DNA from: Strigamia acuminata
Taxonomy: Eukaryota; Arthropoda; Chilopoda; Geophilomorpha; Linotaeniidae
Assembly (NCBI GenBank): GCA_949358305.1
Contig: OX442315.1
Coordinates: 16,146,427 to 16,210,426, forward strand
Direction of reading: 5' to 3'
Length of the DNA: 64,000 nt
Shown piece after piece: positions 11,840-23,157 of the stretch (within the stretch, counting starts at the first letter, position 1; each line of letters begins with the position of its first letter). The notes under the pieces were generated by a model, which did not search any database, had not been told where the DNA came from, and was given only the letters and a program-made list of their open reading frames with translations. A program made the position numbers and the translations under genes.

Positions 11840-12286
11840 ATGCTGTTTATATTTGTTCTCCTCACTGTGGCTGCCACAGTTGGACAGACCAAAGTAATTG
11901 AAATTTACCAGTTATCAGAAAACCAACTAAGTGATGAAGAAGTTGACCAATCCTTCTTGGCACAACAAATGAATAACATCAATCAGGCTATTGGCACAGA
12001 GCTGTTTACATACAATGAGGCTAACATGACCGTTAAAGATGTGGAAGATGGCATAGTTATGTTTGTGCAGCGTTTACTCTACTTACTTGAAGTGATTAAT
12101 GAGGATAAAATCCAAAATGAGGATTATAAGAAATTTCTGATTGAAAAAATCAAAATAATTCTCCAACTGGTGCCAGGTCTAAGAGAATTTTTACTTCTTC
12201 AACTGAACACTTTGCAGCAAACTGTGGCCAATTTTGAGGCCTTTGTTGCTGCAGCGCAAGGGAATGAGGGGAAAACTACGAAATAA
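11840..12286 (+). CDS. Small secreted protein of unknown function, 148 aa
   Basis: Single coding exon. The ATG directly follows a good 3' splice site (cactacag), which is why I start here and not at in-frame codons further upstream. Residues 1-16 are a signal peptide (MLFIFVLLTVAATVGQ). The mature part is acidic then helical: an acidic stretch (SENQLSDEEVDQSF), then amphipathic helices through VFVQRLLYLLEVIN-like and KIKIILQLVPGLREFLLLQL segments, ending GNEGKTTK. It has no cysteines and no N-terminal domain that I recognise. AATAAA-type signals follow near 12350. Function unknown; the composition suggests a small extracellular helical-bundle protein. Confidence 0.6.
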   Translation: MLFIFVLLTVAATVGQTKVIEIYQLSENQLSDEEVDQSFLAQQMNNINQAIGTELFTYNEANMTVKDVEDGIVMFVQRLLYLLEVINEDKIQNEDYKKFLIEKIKIILQLVPGLREFLLLQLNTLQQTVANFEAFVAAAQGNEGKTTK

Positions 12287-12381
12287 AATTACTATAATTA
12301 TTACTTCTAATTTTGTCACTATTATTATATAACCACTTTTTTGGTATAATTAAATAAAGTTAATATTTGTAGATTCTTTAA

Positions 12382-12543
12382 CATGCTTTGGAGAATTTAT
12401 TTAGAGTATTTAAGTAGTATTAAAGAAAATGAGGCAGACATTTTCACCAAACCGCTTCAGCGAATCAAGTTTGACAAGTTTTGTGTGCGATTGGGTTTGC
12501 GACCCAATGTACATCTTAGCGATTACGTTTTAGTGACATTTTA
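12382..12543 (+). mobile_element. Ty1/copia retrotransposon remnant (C-terminus of the RNase H region)
   Basis: A frame of about 50 codons reads LEYLSSIKENEADIFTKPLQ and continues through FVRLGL-like text (FCVRLGLRP), ending in a stop at 12542-12544. The (A)DI(F/L)TKPL...LGL string is the usual C-terminal signature of copia-class polyproteins. Nothing else of the element (LTR, integrase, reverse transcriptase core) is visible nearby, so it is a dead scrap between two genes. Confidence 0.7.
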
Positions 12544-12599
12544 GACCCGAGTGCCAAAAGCCCTAGCTATGCCACTGGTTAGATCGAAGCAGTTTAAAA

Positions 12600-12659
12600 A
12601 GCAATTTAAATGTGTTGTTTCAAATGCTGTTTAGTGTGAATTACTTTATGAATGCGTCT
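12600..12659. mobile_element. Partial copy of the GCGCATCCATAAAGT-ended MITE family
   Basis: The sequence ending TTACTTTATGAATGCGTC, preceded by caaatgctgttt, matches the right end of the element at 44664-44834 (GACTTTATGGATGCGCC). The left end is not recognisable. The fragment abuts the first coding exon of the coiled-coil gene and supplies a spurious upstream ATG at 12652. Confidence 0.5.
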
Positions 12660-12693
12660 TTTATTTATTTCGCTTGTAATTGACTCTGGACAG

Positions 12694-13659
12694 ATGGAAA
12701 TGCTGGAAAAAAGGGAGCAAATGCTGAATGGAGTTTTCAAAGAGCTGCGAAATGATCTAGCTGCAGAGCCGACCTCAATGTCAAATGAAAGCCTTGCAAT
12801 AAAGAAGAAGTGGAAAAGTTTGATAGATTGCGAAGTCACCGCTTATGATTCACAAATGAGATTATTGGAGTACAAAATGCAACTCCAGAATGAACAAAGG
12901 CGAATTAACAACCTCATGTCAGTTTGTAATTCCTACGAGAATACGATGTATCAAACTCAATTAGATCTGGCTGAAATCACTCTATCTAATTTGTCAGTGA
13001 TTAATGAATACAATCAGGCAAAGAGGCAATGGTTTGCAATGGAAATCAGTATGGATAAATTGACTTTGCAGCTGTCTAAACTGAAATTGCAAAACAAGTC
13101 AGAAAGTTTGACTCAAATTATAATGGAAAGCCAAACGATGGATCAAGATGGAAGTTCTGAAAAAGTATTTTCTCAGCCTGTAACAGGTGAAACTTTGTTT
13201 GTTTCTGACAACAATTCAAATTAATTATTGAATTTCTTTTTCAGAAAACAAAGGATTCGACTTCAGTGTTGAATTGAATACAATTCAAACTGAAATCAAC
13301 AAGCTCAAAGCATTAATGAATGTGTTGGAAGTCACAATTCAACACCTGCAAGTACGCCATTTATCTTAGAAGTTAGAACCTGTCAGACTCCTCCTTGCAA
13401 GTTTGCATGGTTTTTAGAAGTTGGGCAGGTTCTAACTCAATTGTTTTAAGTGAATGAATAGTTTTTTTTTTATTGTTCTAAAACTTCCTTTTTTTGTGTC
13501 ACAAAGCACAAAGCTATTGTCGCGATCGTGATTTCAAACGTGAACAGCAAAATACAATCGTCCATGATTAGTGGGAATATTCCAGGCACCAATGCATTGA
13601 GAAAATTCAGCCAGCAGCTAGAACGTATATTATTTCAGCATCTTTTAAAAACCACATAA
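12694..13659 (+). CDS. Coiled-coil protein of unknown function, 250 aa
   Basis: Exons: 12694-13186, 13245-13351, 13507-13659, in phase. I place the start at ATG 12694 because a 3' splice site (ctggacag) ends immediately before it and the DNA upstream belongs to a transposon fragment; an ATG at 12652 is open in the same frame. The protein is almost entirely heptad-rich and charged (EKREQMLNGVFKELRNDL, QMRLLEYKMQLQNEQRRINN). A second coiled coil lies in exon 2 (ELNTIQTEINKLKALMNVLE). The C-terminal segment NALRKFSQQLERILFQHLL is amphipathic. There is no signal peptide or membrane segment, so it is probably cytosolic or nuclear. I do not recognise the family; small kinetochore, augmin or tether subunits look like this but no diagnostic motif is present. 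Confidence 0.6.
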
Positions 13660-14151
13660 AATAATTGCCTGAAATCCGAAATAAAAATACCATCTATTGT
13701 TTTTTTTCTATGTTTACTTTTTCTCTTCCTTTTTAAAGATAATAAAAATATAATAAAAATAAAAACTATAAAAATCAACTTACGATTTATGTTTTCATCA
13801 GTTTGCATCCCTTACTCTCCCACTACTGCGCATGCCCAATCCAGAACGAACCAATCAGAAACCAGCTTTGCGCCACCTGTATACCGATCGTGTAACTTAA
13901 ACCACCCAAACTCAAGGAGGTGACGGCTACTCGCTCATCTTCATCTTCTGCCCACAGAAATACGAATTATCCAAGCTAGAGAAACCAATGTTAAATATAC
14001 GAGCCACAGAATTTAGCGAATAGTTCGGTTATGCACGATAGCAGTGATGGTAATTAGAAAATAAAAAATCCACAACAAATTACAAATGGAGAAGCAAAAG
14101 CGCATTATTGATTTGTTGTAATAACTTTTGATTTTTCGTCAGGACTACGAG
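13660..14151. other. Intergenic region with probable 5' UTR exon of the HIT-like gene
   Basis: AT-rich to 13800, then a more GC-balanced stretch (13805-14045) that looks like a promoter. It ends in a donor-like GATG/gtaattag at about 14049. Splicing from there to the acceptor at 14142 would form a 5' UTR intron of the next gene. No coding frame is supported. Confidence 0.4.
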
Positions 14152-16542
14152 ATGAAGAGACATCCTTTATGCAGAAGGCAATTCCTAATGCTCTCGGTGA
14201 TACTTACATGGTGCATAATTGCATTATGGCTGTTTTTCCGCAATTCAGGCCATAAAAGCGACGGCGAAAGCGCAATTATTGATTCTAGTCAAGAATTTTC
14301 ACGATGGCCGCTAGTAGAAAGTCAACTTGGAAATTCGCACGTAAAATCAAACATATATTGTTTTTTTCTAAAAAAATATATATATATATATATATATAAA
14401 ATTTCGGAATTTTAATTTAATTTTAAATTTAGGGTGATTGTATTCAACCGTCGTTAATTAAATCGCTGAGTGCACTCGAGTCGAATTTGAGGCTTTGGAG
14501 CGACTCAGATGACGCGTTATGTAAGTACGTATTAATTTGTAAATAAATGTGTAAATTAATTTGTAAAATAACTAATTTATTGATTTTTTTTTTAGAGATG
14601 CTTATAATAAATTTTTCCACGTGTACAACGTGTTTTTTCGAGTTGGTTCGATTAAAATCCCGCCTCAATTCATGCCGAAAGTGTCCAAATGGTTAAATAA
14701 CGATGAAAATTTGTTGGGAGAATTGAAAAATCAACGCGTGATTCACATTTTGAATAAACAGACGAAGGAGTATTCAGCTTTTAGTCCTCTGAGGTCGAAG
14801 CGGCCGCAATCGACGTCGAATAATTCGCTGCAGTAGTAAGACTGCGACAAATGAATTAATTTTAAAAAAATATAACAAATTTAAATTATTTAACAGTGTG
14901 GAGACAATCATACAAGAGACATCGGTGAATTGCGACTTCTGCAGTTATAAAACGTAAAACAAAACATTAACCACTGAAAAATTTATTAAATTAAATAAAT
15001 TTTGCAAATTTTGCAAATTTTTTCATATTTTCGCATTTTCAGACAAACATCCGAAGACATTTTTGGCAGAATCAAAACCAACTTTTGTGTTTCCGCAGCA
15101 AATACGTTCAAAGTGGACCGATGGCACAGTTTAATCATTCCGTTCAAGCATAACCCATTGGAATTGAGCGAAGAGGAGACCGTGGACATTTTTAACGCGG
15201 CCTTGTTGTGGTTCAATAAAGTCAATTCGTTGGAAGCGGATTTCAAGTACCCGTGGATATTATGGGACAGTATGCCGCACGCGGGGGCCAGTCAAGTGCA
15301 TCCGCACATCCACGTCGGCTTGACTGTCGACAGTTACGTTGGATTGTACGAAAATACCCGATCTGCGTCGCAAAAACACTTTCAGCAGTTCGGGACAAAT
15401 TATTTCGCCGATTTAATTCGTATCCATCACGCTTTGGGTCTTGCTGTTGATTTGGGCAAAGCGACTGCGATTGCGCAATTAGTGGGTCGTTTAATAGCAG
15501 TTTTTAATTCTTTTTTTTTAATTTTTTTAATTTTTACTTTTTTAGACTTCTAAAAAGGATACGGAAATCACTATTATTAGTTCAGAAGTCGGAGTCGATT
15601 TCACCAGAATGATTTATTACGTGATTAAGACTTATTATGACATGGGATTGTATGGGTTTAGTTCAATGGCTGTATTCCCAATAATGGTAATGTTAATTTA
15701 CCGTAAAAGCTCCGAATTGTGGCCTGGTCCATGCAGTGGCCTGTCCCCTTTTAATTGCCGATTAAGATGTTTGTTGTAAAATCGGCAATGATGTTGTAAA
15801 AATCACCAATTTGTTGTAAAAACAACCGATTTTGTTGTAAACATCACCAATCTGTTGTAAAAACAACCGATTTTGTTGTAAAACAACCGATTTTGTTGTA
15901 AAACAACCGATTTTGTTGTAAAACAACCGATTTTGTTGTAAAACAACCGATTTTGTTGTAAAACAACCGATTTTGTTGTAAAACAACCGATTTTGTTGTA
16001 AAATAACCGATTTTCTTGTAAAATCACCAATTTCGTTGTAAAACAACCGATTTTGTTGTTAACATCATCAATTTGTTGTAAAACAACCGATTTTGTTGTT
16101 AACATCATCAATTTGTTGTAAAACAACCGATTTTGTTGTTAACATCATCAATTTGTTGTAAAACAACCGATTTTGTTGTAAAAATCACCCGCCTCAAATA
16201 ACCACTTAGGAGGTTGGGTCTCAGCTCTCAGCCTCGGCGTTTATTCGGAGCTTTACGGTATTGAGTTTTTCTTATAATTTTGTAATATTTTTTTTGTGTT
16301 TTCAGGGAATGAATGAGAAAGGATCGCTGCCCGCCGTTATTCGGATTGCCACGCGGGGTGACGTTTCGAGTATTAAATCAGAAATTAGTTCATTCGAATT
16401 ATTCCAGGTTGGTTGTTGTCATTTTTCTCAACGAAAATGAAAATAATCACTCTTTCAATTTCGTTTTTAGTTCAGCAACATCAACGTCGATCCTTACACT
16501 GTGATTGAGAAATTACGGGCTCAACTTTTACTAAAAGTGTAA
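14152..16542 (+). CDS. Membrane-anchored HIT-superfamily (GALT/Ap4A-phosphorylase-like) protein, 443 aa
   Basis: Exons: 14152-14340, 14433-14524, 14596-14835, 14897-14953, 15043-15481, 15546-15686, 16306-16407, 16471-16542, all in phase. A signal anchor at about residues 10-30 (FLMLSVILTWCIIALWLFF) predicts a type II membrane protein. A CDFC pair (CDFCSYK) precedes the core. The core has RWHSLIIPFKHNPLELSEEE and GASQVHPHIHVGL (His279, His281, His283), which fits the HIT histidine triad (H-x-H-x-H) of nucleotidyl transferases and hydrolases and resembles the galactose-1-phosphate uridylyltransferase/Ap4A-phosphorylase branch. I infer a nucleotide- or sugar-nucleotide-cleaving enzyme facing the secretory lumen; the substrate is unknown. 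Intron 6 contains a transposon with an expanded minisatellite. The gene ends 78 bp from the convergent DRC11 gene. Confidence 0.75.
15699..16260. mobile_element. MITE (TACCGTAAAGCTCCG family), copy 1, with internal minisatellite
   Basis: Inverted ends: TACCGTAAAAGCTCCGAAT at the left, and TACCGTAAAGCTCCGAATAA on the complementary strand at the right end. The left end continues TGTGGCCTGGTCCATGCA, matching the right end of the copy at 35574-35772 read backwards, so the two are one family. The TA at each tip may be a TA target duplication, as in Tc1/mariner-type elements. It sits inside HIT-gene intron 6 and carries the tandem repeat listed separately. Confidence 0.85.
15776..16180. repeat. 20-bp minisatellite inside the MITE
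   Basis: About 20 tandem copies of acaaccgattttgttgtaaa, with near-perfect copies at 15861-16000 and a 40-bp higher-order version (aacatcatcaatttgttgta alternating with the basic unit) at 16055-16175. The second copy of the element has only a single related unit (tacaacaaaattggtgatc), so the array arose after insertion or in one lineage of the element. Confidence 0.9.
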
Positions 16543-16620
16543 AGTTTTATTTGTAAATAAATAATTTTAAGAAATAAATAAATAAAAATAGACTTAAAAA
16601 AATAGTACACAACATTGTTT

Positions 16621-19600
16621 TCAAATATTTTCTCCCGATTCCAGTATTTCTAAATACCGCACACCTAGCGGCGTGTTCTGGTAATACCACATCTAAAAAA
16701 AAAAATTAAAATTTTTAAATTTTAAAATTTAAAATTAAAAGAATAAAATTACCTTAAACATATCTTCCTGATCCTTATAAACCGGGTCCATTTTAACAAA
16801 AACATTGATAAATTCCACCGTCTCGATCGGATTGCTTTTGTTCAAAGCTTTGCGGTACTCGGTCAAAACCTTCACGAAAATCCGAACAAAAAAATAAACA
16901 AACAAATTTTTATTTCAACTTAAATAACTTTTACGGTTGAAACAGAATGTTGGATAACTCCTGCAGTGTACCCATCGGATATTTTACTCAATAAACTGAT
17001 ATTAACCCGATCCAATTCATATCCCACAGTATTCGTGATAAGAGTCCTCCACAAAACTAAAATATCAAAACAATTTTTAAAAAATACAAAAATAAATTCA
17101 AAAATAAATCGCCCTACTGCTCCTGGATGCGTAATCAGGTCTCGGAATCATTATAATTTTTTCGTACATTTTCGCCAACCCAGGGTCGGCGATTAACGGA
17201 TCCGATGACGTTCCGATCACCATTATCCGTTCGTTCGGCAAAATTGCCTTGAGAAATTTCGACATCGCTCCTTTCAGCCGTTTCGGATCCATATACTGAG
17301 TTAAATATATTAAATAAATAAATAAAACACATTTTAAATTACAATTTCAAACCACCTTTTCTTCTTTCGGTATTTTTTTCCAAAACATTTTCTCCGCACT
17401 TTCGACTAATATCACCGAAGGTTGCAACAGCGTACCGACCTACACAACATTAATTAACACTGATTTATTTAATCAAAATCAAATCACCTTTTTAACTAAA
17501 TGAAGTAGCATCTTTAAGCCTTCTTTGCCCGGATATTTATCGACGATATTAATCGCTGATAAGTCAAATAAAGTCGCTCCAGCTTCGGAACACACGATGT
17601 GCACTAGCATCGTTTTGCCGCTGCCGGACGGCCCGACTAATAATAAAGCGGGCACTTGGGGTCCGAGTTCGTGAACCGCCGCACAACCTGCATAAATTTG
17701 TTATAAATTTTGGTTTTTTGGATTTTTAAAATTTTTTTACCGAGAGGAAGGATGCAATATTGGGTGACTAAACGTCGGATGTCGGCTAGTGCTAATGGCG
17801 AGTCGAATTCTTGACGTTGTTGTAAATAACTTCCTAGGTAATTGTAATCGCCGATGAAGTCGGACATGGAGACTTTTGGGAATTTTTTGATGATGCCGTT
17901 CACGACTAGTTCTTCGTATAAGGACTCTAATGTTCGGTCGGGAGTTAAATCTTTATCTTTTCGCTTTGCTTTGGGTTTGGTCGGGCCTCGACGTCGCTGA
18001 GGTTTCGATTTAACTCGTTTCTGGTTTCTCTCTCTCGCTAAAGCCTTAAAAAAAATATATATATATATTTGTATATATATTTTATTTTTAATATTATTCA
18101 GGTTATTTAGGCAGTGGTGTAATAAATTCAAAAATTTGTAATTTGACGGTTTCGGATACGATTAATTAATTAAACCAAATTTTCTTTCAATTTTGTGTCG
18201 AAATTAATGTTTTTAAATGACAAATTTTTTAAATTGATAAAAACATTTATCAAATTTGTCAAAACATATAAAAAAAAAAGATCAAATAAGTAAAAAAAAT
18301 CAATATTTTCTCAAATAGGTCGAAATATATCAAAATTTTCTCAAATTTGTCGAAATTTATCAAAAAATTATCTAATTTGTTTAAATTCATCAAAAAATAT
18401 TCAAATTGTATTTTATAATTACGCAAATTTTATCCAAATTTGTCTAAATCCATCGAAATAAATCAAAATAATTCCCAAAATTTCTTAAAATTTTAAACTT
18501 CTTCCGCCACTGCCCGTTCGTCTTTTTCCTAACATCTTTTAATCTTTCCAATTCCACTTGCATCGCATTATCAACGATTAGCCGGATCTGTTCTCGCACT
18601 TCTTTCCGCTTATCTTCAACAATTATCGACTCATCATATCGTTGATGAGGATTCTTCGACTCATCTCTCTTCTTCCAAACATCTTCAAAACAAATTCAAC
18701 AACTTTTATAATCTATCAACAAAAAAAAATAAAAATCATAATCGTTTTAATCACTTTCATACTCCTGGCTTTGCTCCATCAAAATCGGAACAAACTTCGA
18801 GTCTTGAACCATCAAATCCACTTCCTCCACAGGCGCTACCTGCGGAATTTCATCCATTTTTCCTTCTGCCGCTTCTTTAATTCGCTTAAGAATTTCATCC
18901 GGTGGAAGTTTCCCTTCAAATATAAGATTCGATCCACCTTCATCTTCGAAAGGATAATCTGGATACTCGCCCAATGCAGTGCTAAATATTAACAAACAAA
19001 AAAAATATAATTAATTAACACAAATCTTAATAAAACATCAAAATCTACAACATACAAAGTTTCGTGGAACCAAATTCGAATTTTATCTTGCATTTCTTCT
19101 TGCAACGTGCCCGCTTCTCCGTCCAAAATGCGATCGCGTATCCTCGTAATGGCGTCTTCGTACTCGTACTCGTGCCGCTCTTGTATCGCTCTTCGGTGCG
19201 CTTCGACCAATTGCACCATTTGAAACGATCTTTTCGCTTCCTCGACCGCTTCTTGAGGAAGTTTCTTTAAAAACATCAAATCAAATAAATAAAAATATAC
19301 AAATTTAACGATAATTCTCCATTTTTTACCATTCCCAAGAATATTCTCTCTTCTTCTTGTAATTTTTTCGCCAATTTCCTGCCTAGATAACCCTTCCACA
19401 TCTATTATTTGTAAAATTTTCAATGTTAAATTGTCAATAGAAATTTTTCAAACGCTAGAAAATTCGAATAAACTTTTGTTATAATCCTAGCGGCGTCCTC
19501 CCGCGAGTATATCGGTGGCATTCCTTTTCTAGCTTTTTGTCTCGCTTCTCTTTCCTTCATTTCCAGGAAATGTCTCAACCGAACTCGAGCTTGTCGCGCT

Positions 19601-20457
19601 CGTTCGTGGCACTGAACCAACAGAATAATTTCGGCCACTTTCTTTCCTTCCGACGGTTCAATCACATTCGACTGTAATCAATTAAACGCATCAATTAACG
19701 AATAAAAATAACTAATCAACCCACATCACTCGTGGTTTGGCCACGCGTTTGTAACGAAGTATTTTCCGCGTCGTACGCAACCCTCGAATTCGAAATTGTG
19801 CCCATTTTTTCGATTATTTCGTCCAACGTTCGTTCCCTCTCTTGCAACTCCATCGCACGTTCGAATAGGATATATTTGGGAATTACAATTTCCATGTCTT
19901 TCTGAAATTAATGGGCCCGTGTCTATGATATAAATGAATTTGTCCGGCAAAATATCGAGACGATATACCAAAGATAACTTCAAATCGGTTAAAATGTCGT
20001 CGAAAAAATGGTTTTCTGAACTCCTGAACACAACCATATCGTTGTGCAGCTCGATAATACGACCCAAAGATGAATCTAGGGCTCTTCGAACGAGTCGGCG
20101 TTTTTGTGGATGTACGATTTGGTCGTAACAAACGTTCAATTTCGCAATTATCTGGATGTATTTGACGTAAGCAGCGCATAAATTCTGGTAGATGACAGAT
20201 TTGTTCTAATAAATGACAAAAAAGAAATACGTATTAATAAAATTCCTTTTTGAAAGGCCATTCTGATGAATTTACTGTTGGTACGACTTCGTCCACAGTA
20301 ACTGGCGGGACCTCGTTAAGAAGAATGTCACTTATGGCTTCCTGGACTTCAATCCACAGTTTCTGATAAGTTCTGTTTTAAATTAAAAATCAGAAATTAT
20401 AAATCAAAATTAATTAGAAATTATAAATAAGAGTATTTTTTCATACATATTAGACAT
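16621..20457 (-). CDS. IQCA1 (DRC11): Dynein regulatory complex subunit 11 / IQ and AAA domain protein 1, 817 aa
   Basis: Sixteen exons: 20447-20457, 20276-20372, 19969-20205, 19725-19901, 19474-19671, 19330-19401, 19056-19264, 18755-18981, 18534-18682, 17741-18044, 17488-17687, 17356-17439, 17118-17295, 16935-17056, 16753-16869, 16621-16692. Every junction is in phase and the length (817) is near the human protein. The N-terminal DRC-type region ([13 protein letters not shown]) leads to an IQ motif around residue 240 ([20 protein letters not shown]), then an acidic/coiled region ([16 protein letters not shown]). A basic linker precedes the AAA module with Walker A GPSGSGKT (579-586). The Walker B is atypical (VILVESAE). 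It acts in the nexin-dynein regulatory complex of motile cilia and flagella. It shares a divergent promoter with rabenosyn-5. Confidence 0.95.
18190..18480. repeat. Degenerate repeat in DRC11 intron 9
   Basis: Loosely repeated units of the form caaatttgtcgaaatttatcaaaa fill the largest DRC11 intron. No coding potential. Confidence 0.6.
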
Positions 20458-20881
20458 TATCCTTTGTTATTTAAACAAAATTTCGGTCGGATAACAACAT
20501 AAATAAACTTGAAAATGGCGAAAGTTACCATGACAACTAAACAACTTACCGGATGCATTATGTGGCACCTAGTGGCGACCTATGAGCTGAAAATATTGTG
20601 GGCAGCTCCTGGAAGTTGTTAAAAGGATTTTACTTTATAAAAAAAAAATAATAATCATTATCAAATAATAATTTGATTTGGAATTAAGGAATTTTTTGCA
20701 CGATGTGGAGTTTTACGGGAATTTGGAGGAGTTAATCGTGATTGTAATTGTAAATGGCGTTTTGTCTATCATGTGTAGGATTAGTTGATTTCTTGCTGCT
20801 GTCAGTGGCTCGATTGCTGTAAAATGATACGTGACATTTGGAAATCCACCGCTTTGACACGAATGCATAATCGCATATAAT
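20458..20881. promoter_or_regulatory. Divergent promoter, DRC11 / rabenosyn-5
   Basis: A 424-bp gap between opposite start codons. It includes the motif GTGGCACCTAGTGGCGACC (20562-20580), the clearest CTCF-core-like match in the window. Confidence 0.5.
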
Positions 20882-22823
20882 ATGGCAAGCGCAAACAACG
20901 ACGAAGAAATTCGCGAGGGATTTTTGTGTCCGTTGTGTATGAAGGATTTGGGGACGATTGGCCAACTTCAATTGCATTTTGAAACTGTTCATTCCAACGA
21001 AGACAAAGCTGTTTTCCATTCAATTAAAGGCAATTTTCACTATTGAAATGGTTAATTTTTCTATTAATTTATTCATTTTTTTGCTAGATTTATTCGGAAA
21101 AGCCAAGAAGAGAATACTGAAATTGGATTTCAACGACGAGTTTGAAACTGCGCCGCCCAATGACAACTCGCTTCACGATTTCCAATTTATTAATTACGAA
21201 AACCCACAAGAAATAGGTTTTGTTTTGTTTTGCAAGATGTGTTGAAATATTAATTGAAACGTGTCTTTTAGGTGCCGTATCGTCACACACCGATTACTTT
21301 AAGGAAATACGGAGTTCGAGATTAGACCGTTATGTTTTTGAAACGAACAAATTACTTATACGATTGGATAAATTAATTTCGGATGCGCCGTTGGATCCAG
21401 CTACGAGAAAAAGTGTTATTTCGGTTCGAAAATGTGTCGTAAATTATTAGTTTTTGAAAAAATTTATTAGATTACGAAAAGAGCGTCGTTTATTGGGTAT
21501 CGGATAATGATGTGCGTTTATGTCCCGGTTGCGGCCGACGGTTTAATATTGGCAGACGACGCCATCATTGTCGTTTATGCGGGAGCATAATGTGTTCACA
21601 CTGTTCTGATTTTATACTTTTCACCAAAGCAAGTATGTTTATAAATTTAAAAAAAAAAAACACTTGTAAGGGTCTTAAAATATTGAATATTTTTGTGCAG
21701 AGAAATTGACCAGTCCGGTTTTGTTGGCTCCGCAATCGGTTAGCCAACCGAATTCACCGATACACCGCAGTGGCAGCAATAGTAGTTTAAATTCGCTAGT
21801 AAATGCAGCTGGTGAACCCCACATTCGTGTTTGCGTTCAATGTAATGTACTATTGGATAAACGTGCCGATGTAATCGAAGCGAAGCTTAACCAACCACCA
21901 ATTGTTCAACTTTACGAAGTATTTTAACAACATATGCGAAAAATAATAAATTTATTAATGGAAATTGTGATTTCAGAGATTAAAGATGTGTATTGATGAG
22001 ACTGAAAAATTGTGCCCTGTTTACACAAAGATGGCCGACTCATTGAAGTAATTTTCTTCTATTTTATTTGTATTTTTAATTATGTTTAAAAATCGAATTA
22101 ATTTCCACTTTTTTTTTAAAGCATCGGTGAAACGAATTATAATCTACGCGACGCACAAGATCTGAGGATTAAATTAATTAGATTGTCCGAAAATATCGAT
22201 TTGTTGAGGTAAGTGATCGTCATCATTTTCTCGAAATAAAAATTTTAAATAAAAATTTTTTTTTATATTTTTTTTTAGTAAACGAATAATTGGTTTGGGA
22301 AAAGACAATCCGGGTGCGGATCCTATGAGCATTTTATTACAAAAAAGCATCAGAAGCAGAGCGTCGAATTTTCTAACCGAAAACGTCATCGGTCTTCCAG
22401 GGTTACCGACCGACGACTTGTTTGCCGAATTACAGGTTGAAATCTTCAAAAATTGGGCATTCGTCAAGCTGAAATGTTAAATTTAAAAATTCCAAATTCC
22501 AGAACAAACGGAGCGAATTAATTAAAAAGAAAATCGCGCAAGAGAAGAAGACCGCGCTCGAATTCCACCAAAAACTCCAACTCGAAGAATCTCCAAAACG
22601 AGAAGTCAAACCCACCAAACCTCAATCCCCGGACTTCGGCTGGGGCCCCGAAACCGAGTCGGACACCGGCAGCAACCTCGACCCCATGCTACAACAAATA
22701 GACAACATCCGCAACTTTATCCGCCAGGCGCGCGCCGCGCATTTGTACGACGAAGTGCAAATACTCGAGACGAACTTACTCGAACTCGAAACCGAATACT
22801 GGAACCGACAGAAACCGAGGTGA
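20882..22823 (+). CDS. RBSN: Rabenosyn-5 (FYVE-domain Rab4/Rab5 effector), short form, 477 aa
   Basis: Exons: 20882-21029, 21088-21216, 21272-21412, 21471-21632, 21701-21918, 21977-22047, 22122-22208, 22279-22435, 22503-22823. The start MASANNDEEIREGFLCPLC matches the N-terminal C2H2-like finger of rabenosyn-5. The FYVE finger begins near residue 156 and contains the phosphoinositide-binding core RRRHHCRLCG (residues 167-176). The Rab5-binding region lies near the end (MLQQIDNIRNFIRQARAA). The protein stops soon after it, so the long vertebrate NPF-rich C-terminal tail that binds EHD proteins is absent. Intron 1 appears to have a GC donor (AAAG/gcaatt), and the exon 3 donor is weak, so those two junctions are less certain. 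Role: PI3P-dependent early-endosome tethering and recycling. Confidence 0.92.
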
Positions 22824-23157
22824 TACAAACACGACACGAAATCCCCCCAAACATATATAAAACAAGATGTATATTTATCTAAACGGATCGACGAAAACGA
22901 AGTTAATATGTAAAAAAATCAACGAGATTCTTTAATTCCAAGAAAACGTCAGTTTGAGTGGCGAAAATCACCCAAAGTCGGAATATGTTAATAAAAAAGA
23001 AACAAAAAAACAAATTATTTCACAGCAATATCTGCAGTCACATTATTTCTAAAATAAAATCAAATGTAGTTAATAGGAGCACAATTCGTATTTTTGTTTT
23101 ATACAAATAATCAGTTATAAATTAAAAAGAAAAACAAAAAACATTTGTCATGATTTG
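22824..23157. other. Convergent 3' ends, rabenosyn-5 / zinc-finger gene
   Basis: A 334-bp gap between two stop codons. AT-rich, with AATAAA-like hexamers on both strands. No gene seen. Confidence 0.5.

Noticed and set aside
12652-12693. Upstream start (MRLLFISLVIDSGQ) for the coiled-coil protein
   Set aside because: That DNA is the end of a MITE followed by a polypyrimidine/acceptor sequence, so the start at 12694 is preferred.
15762-16126. Open frames of repeated FYNKIGCFTTKSVVLQQ
   Set aside because: Product of the 20-bp minisatellite inside the MITE, with no start context or splice logic.
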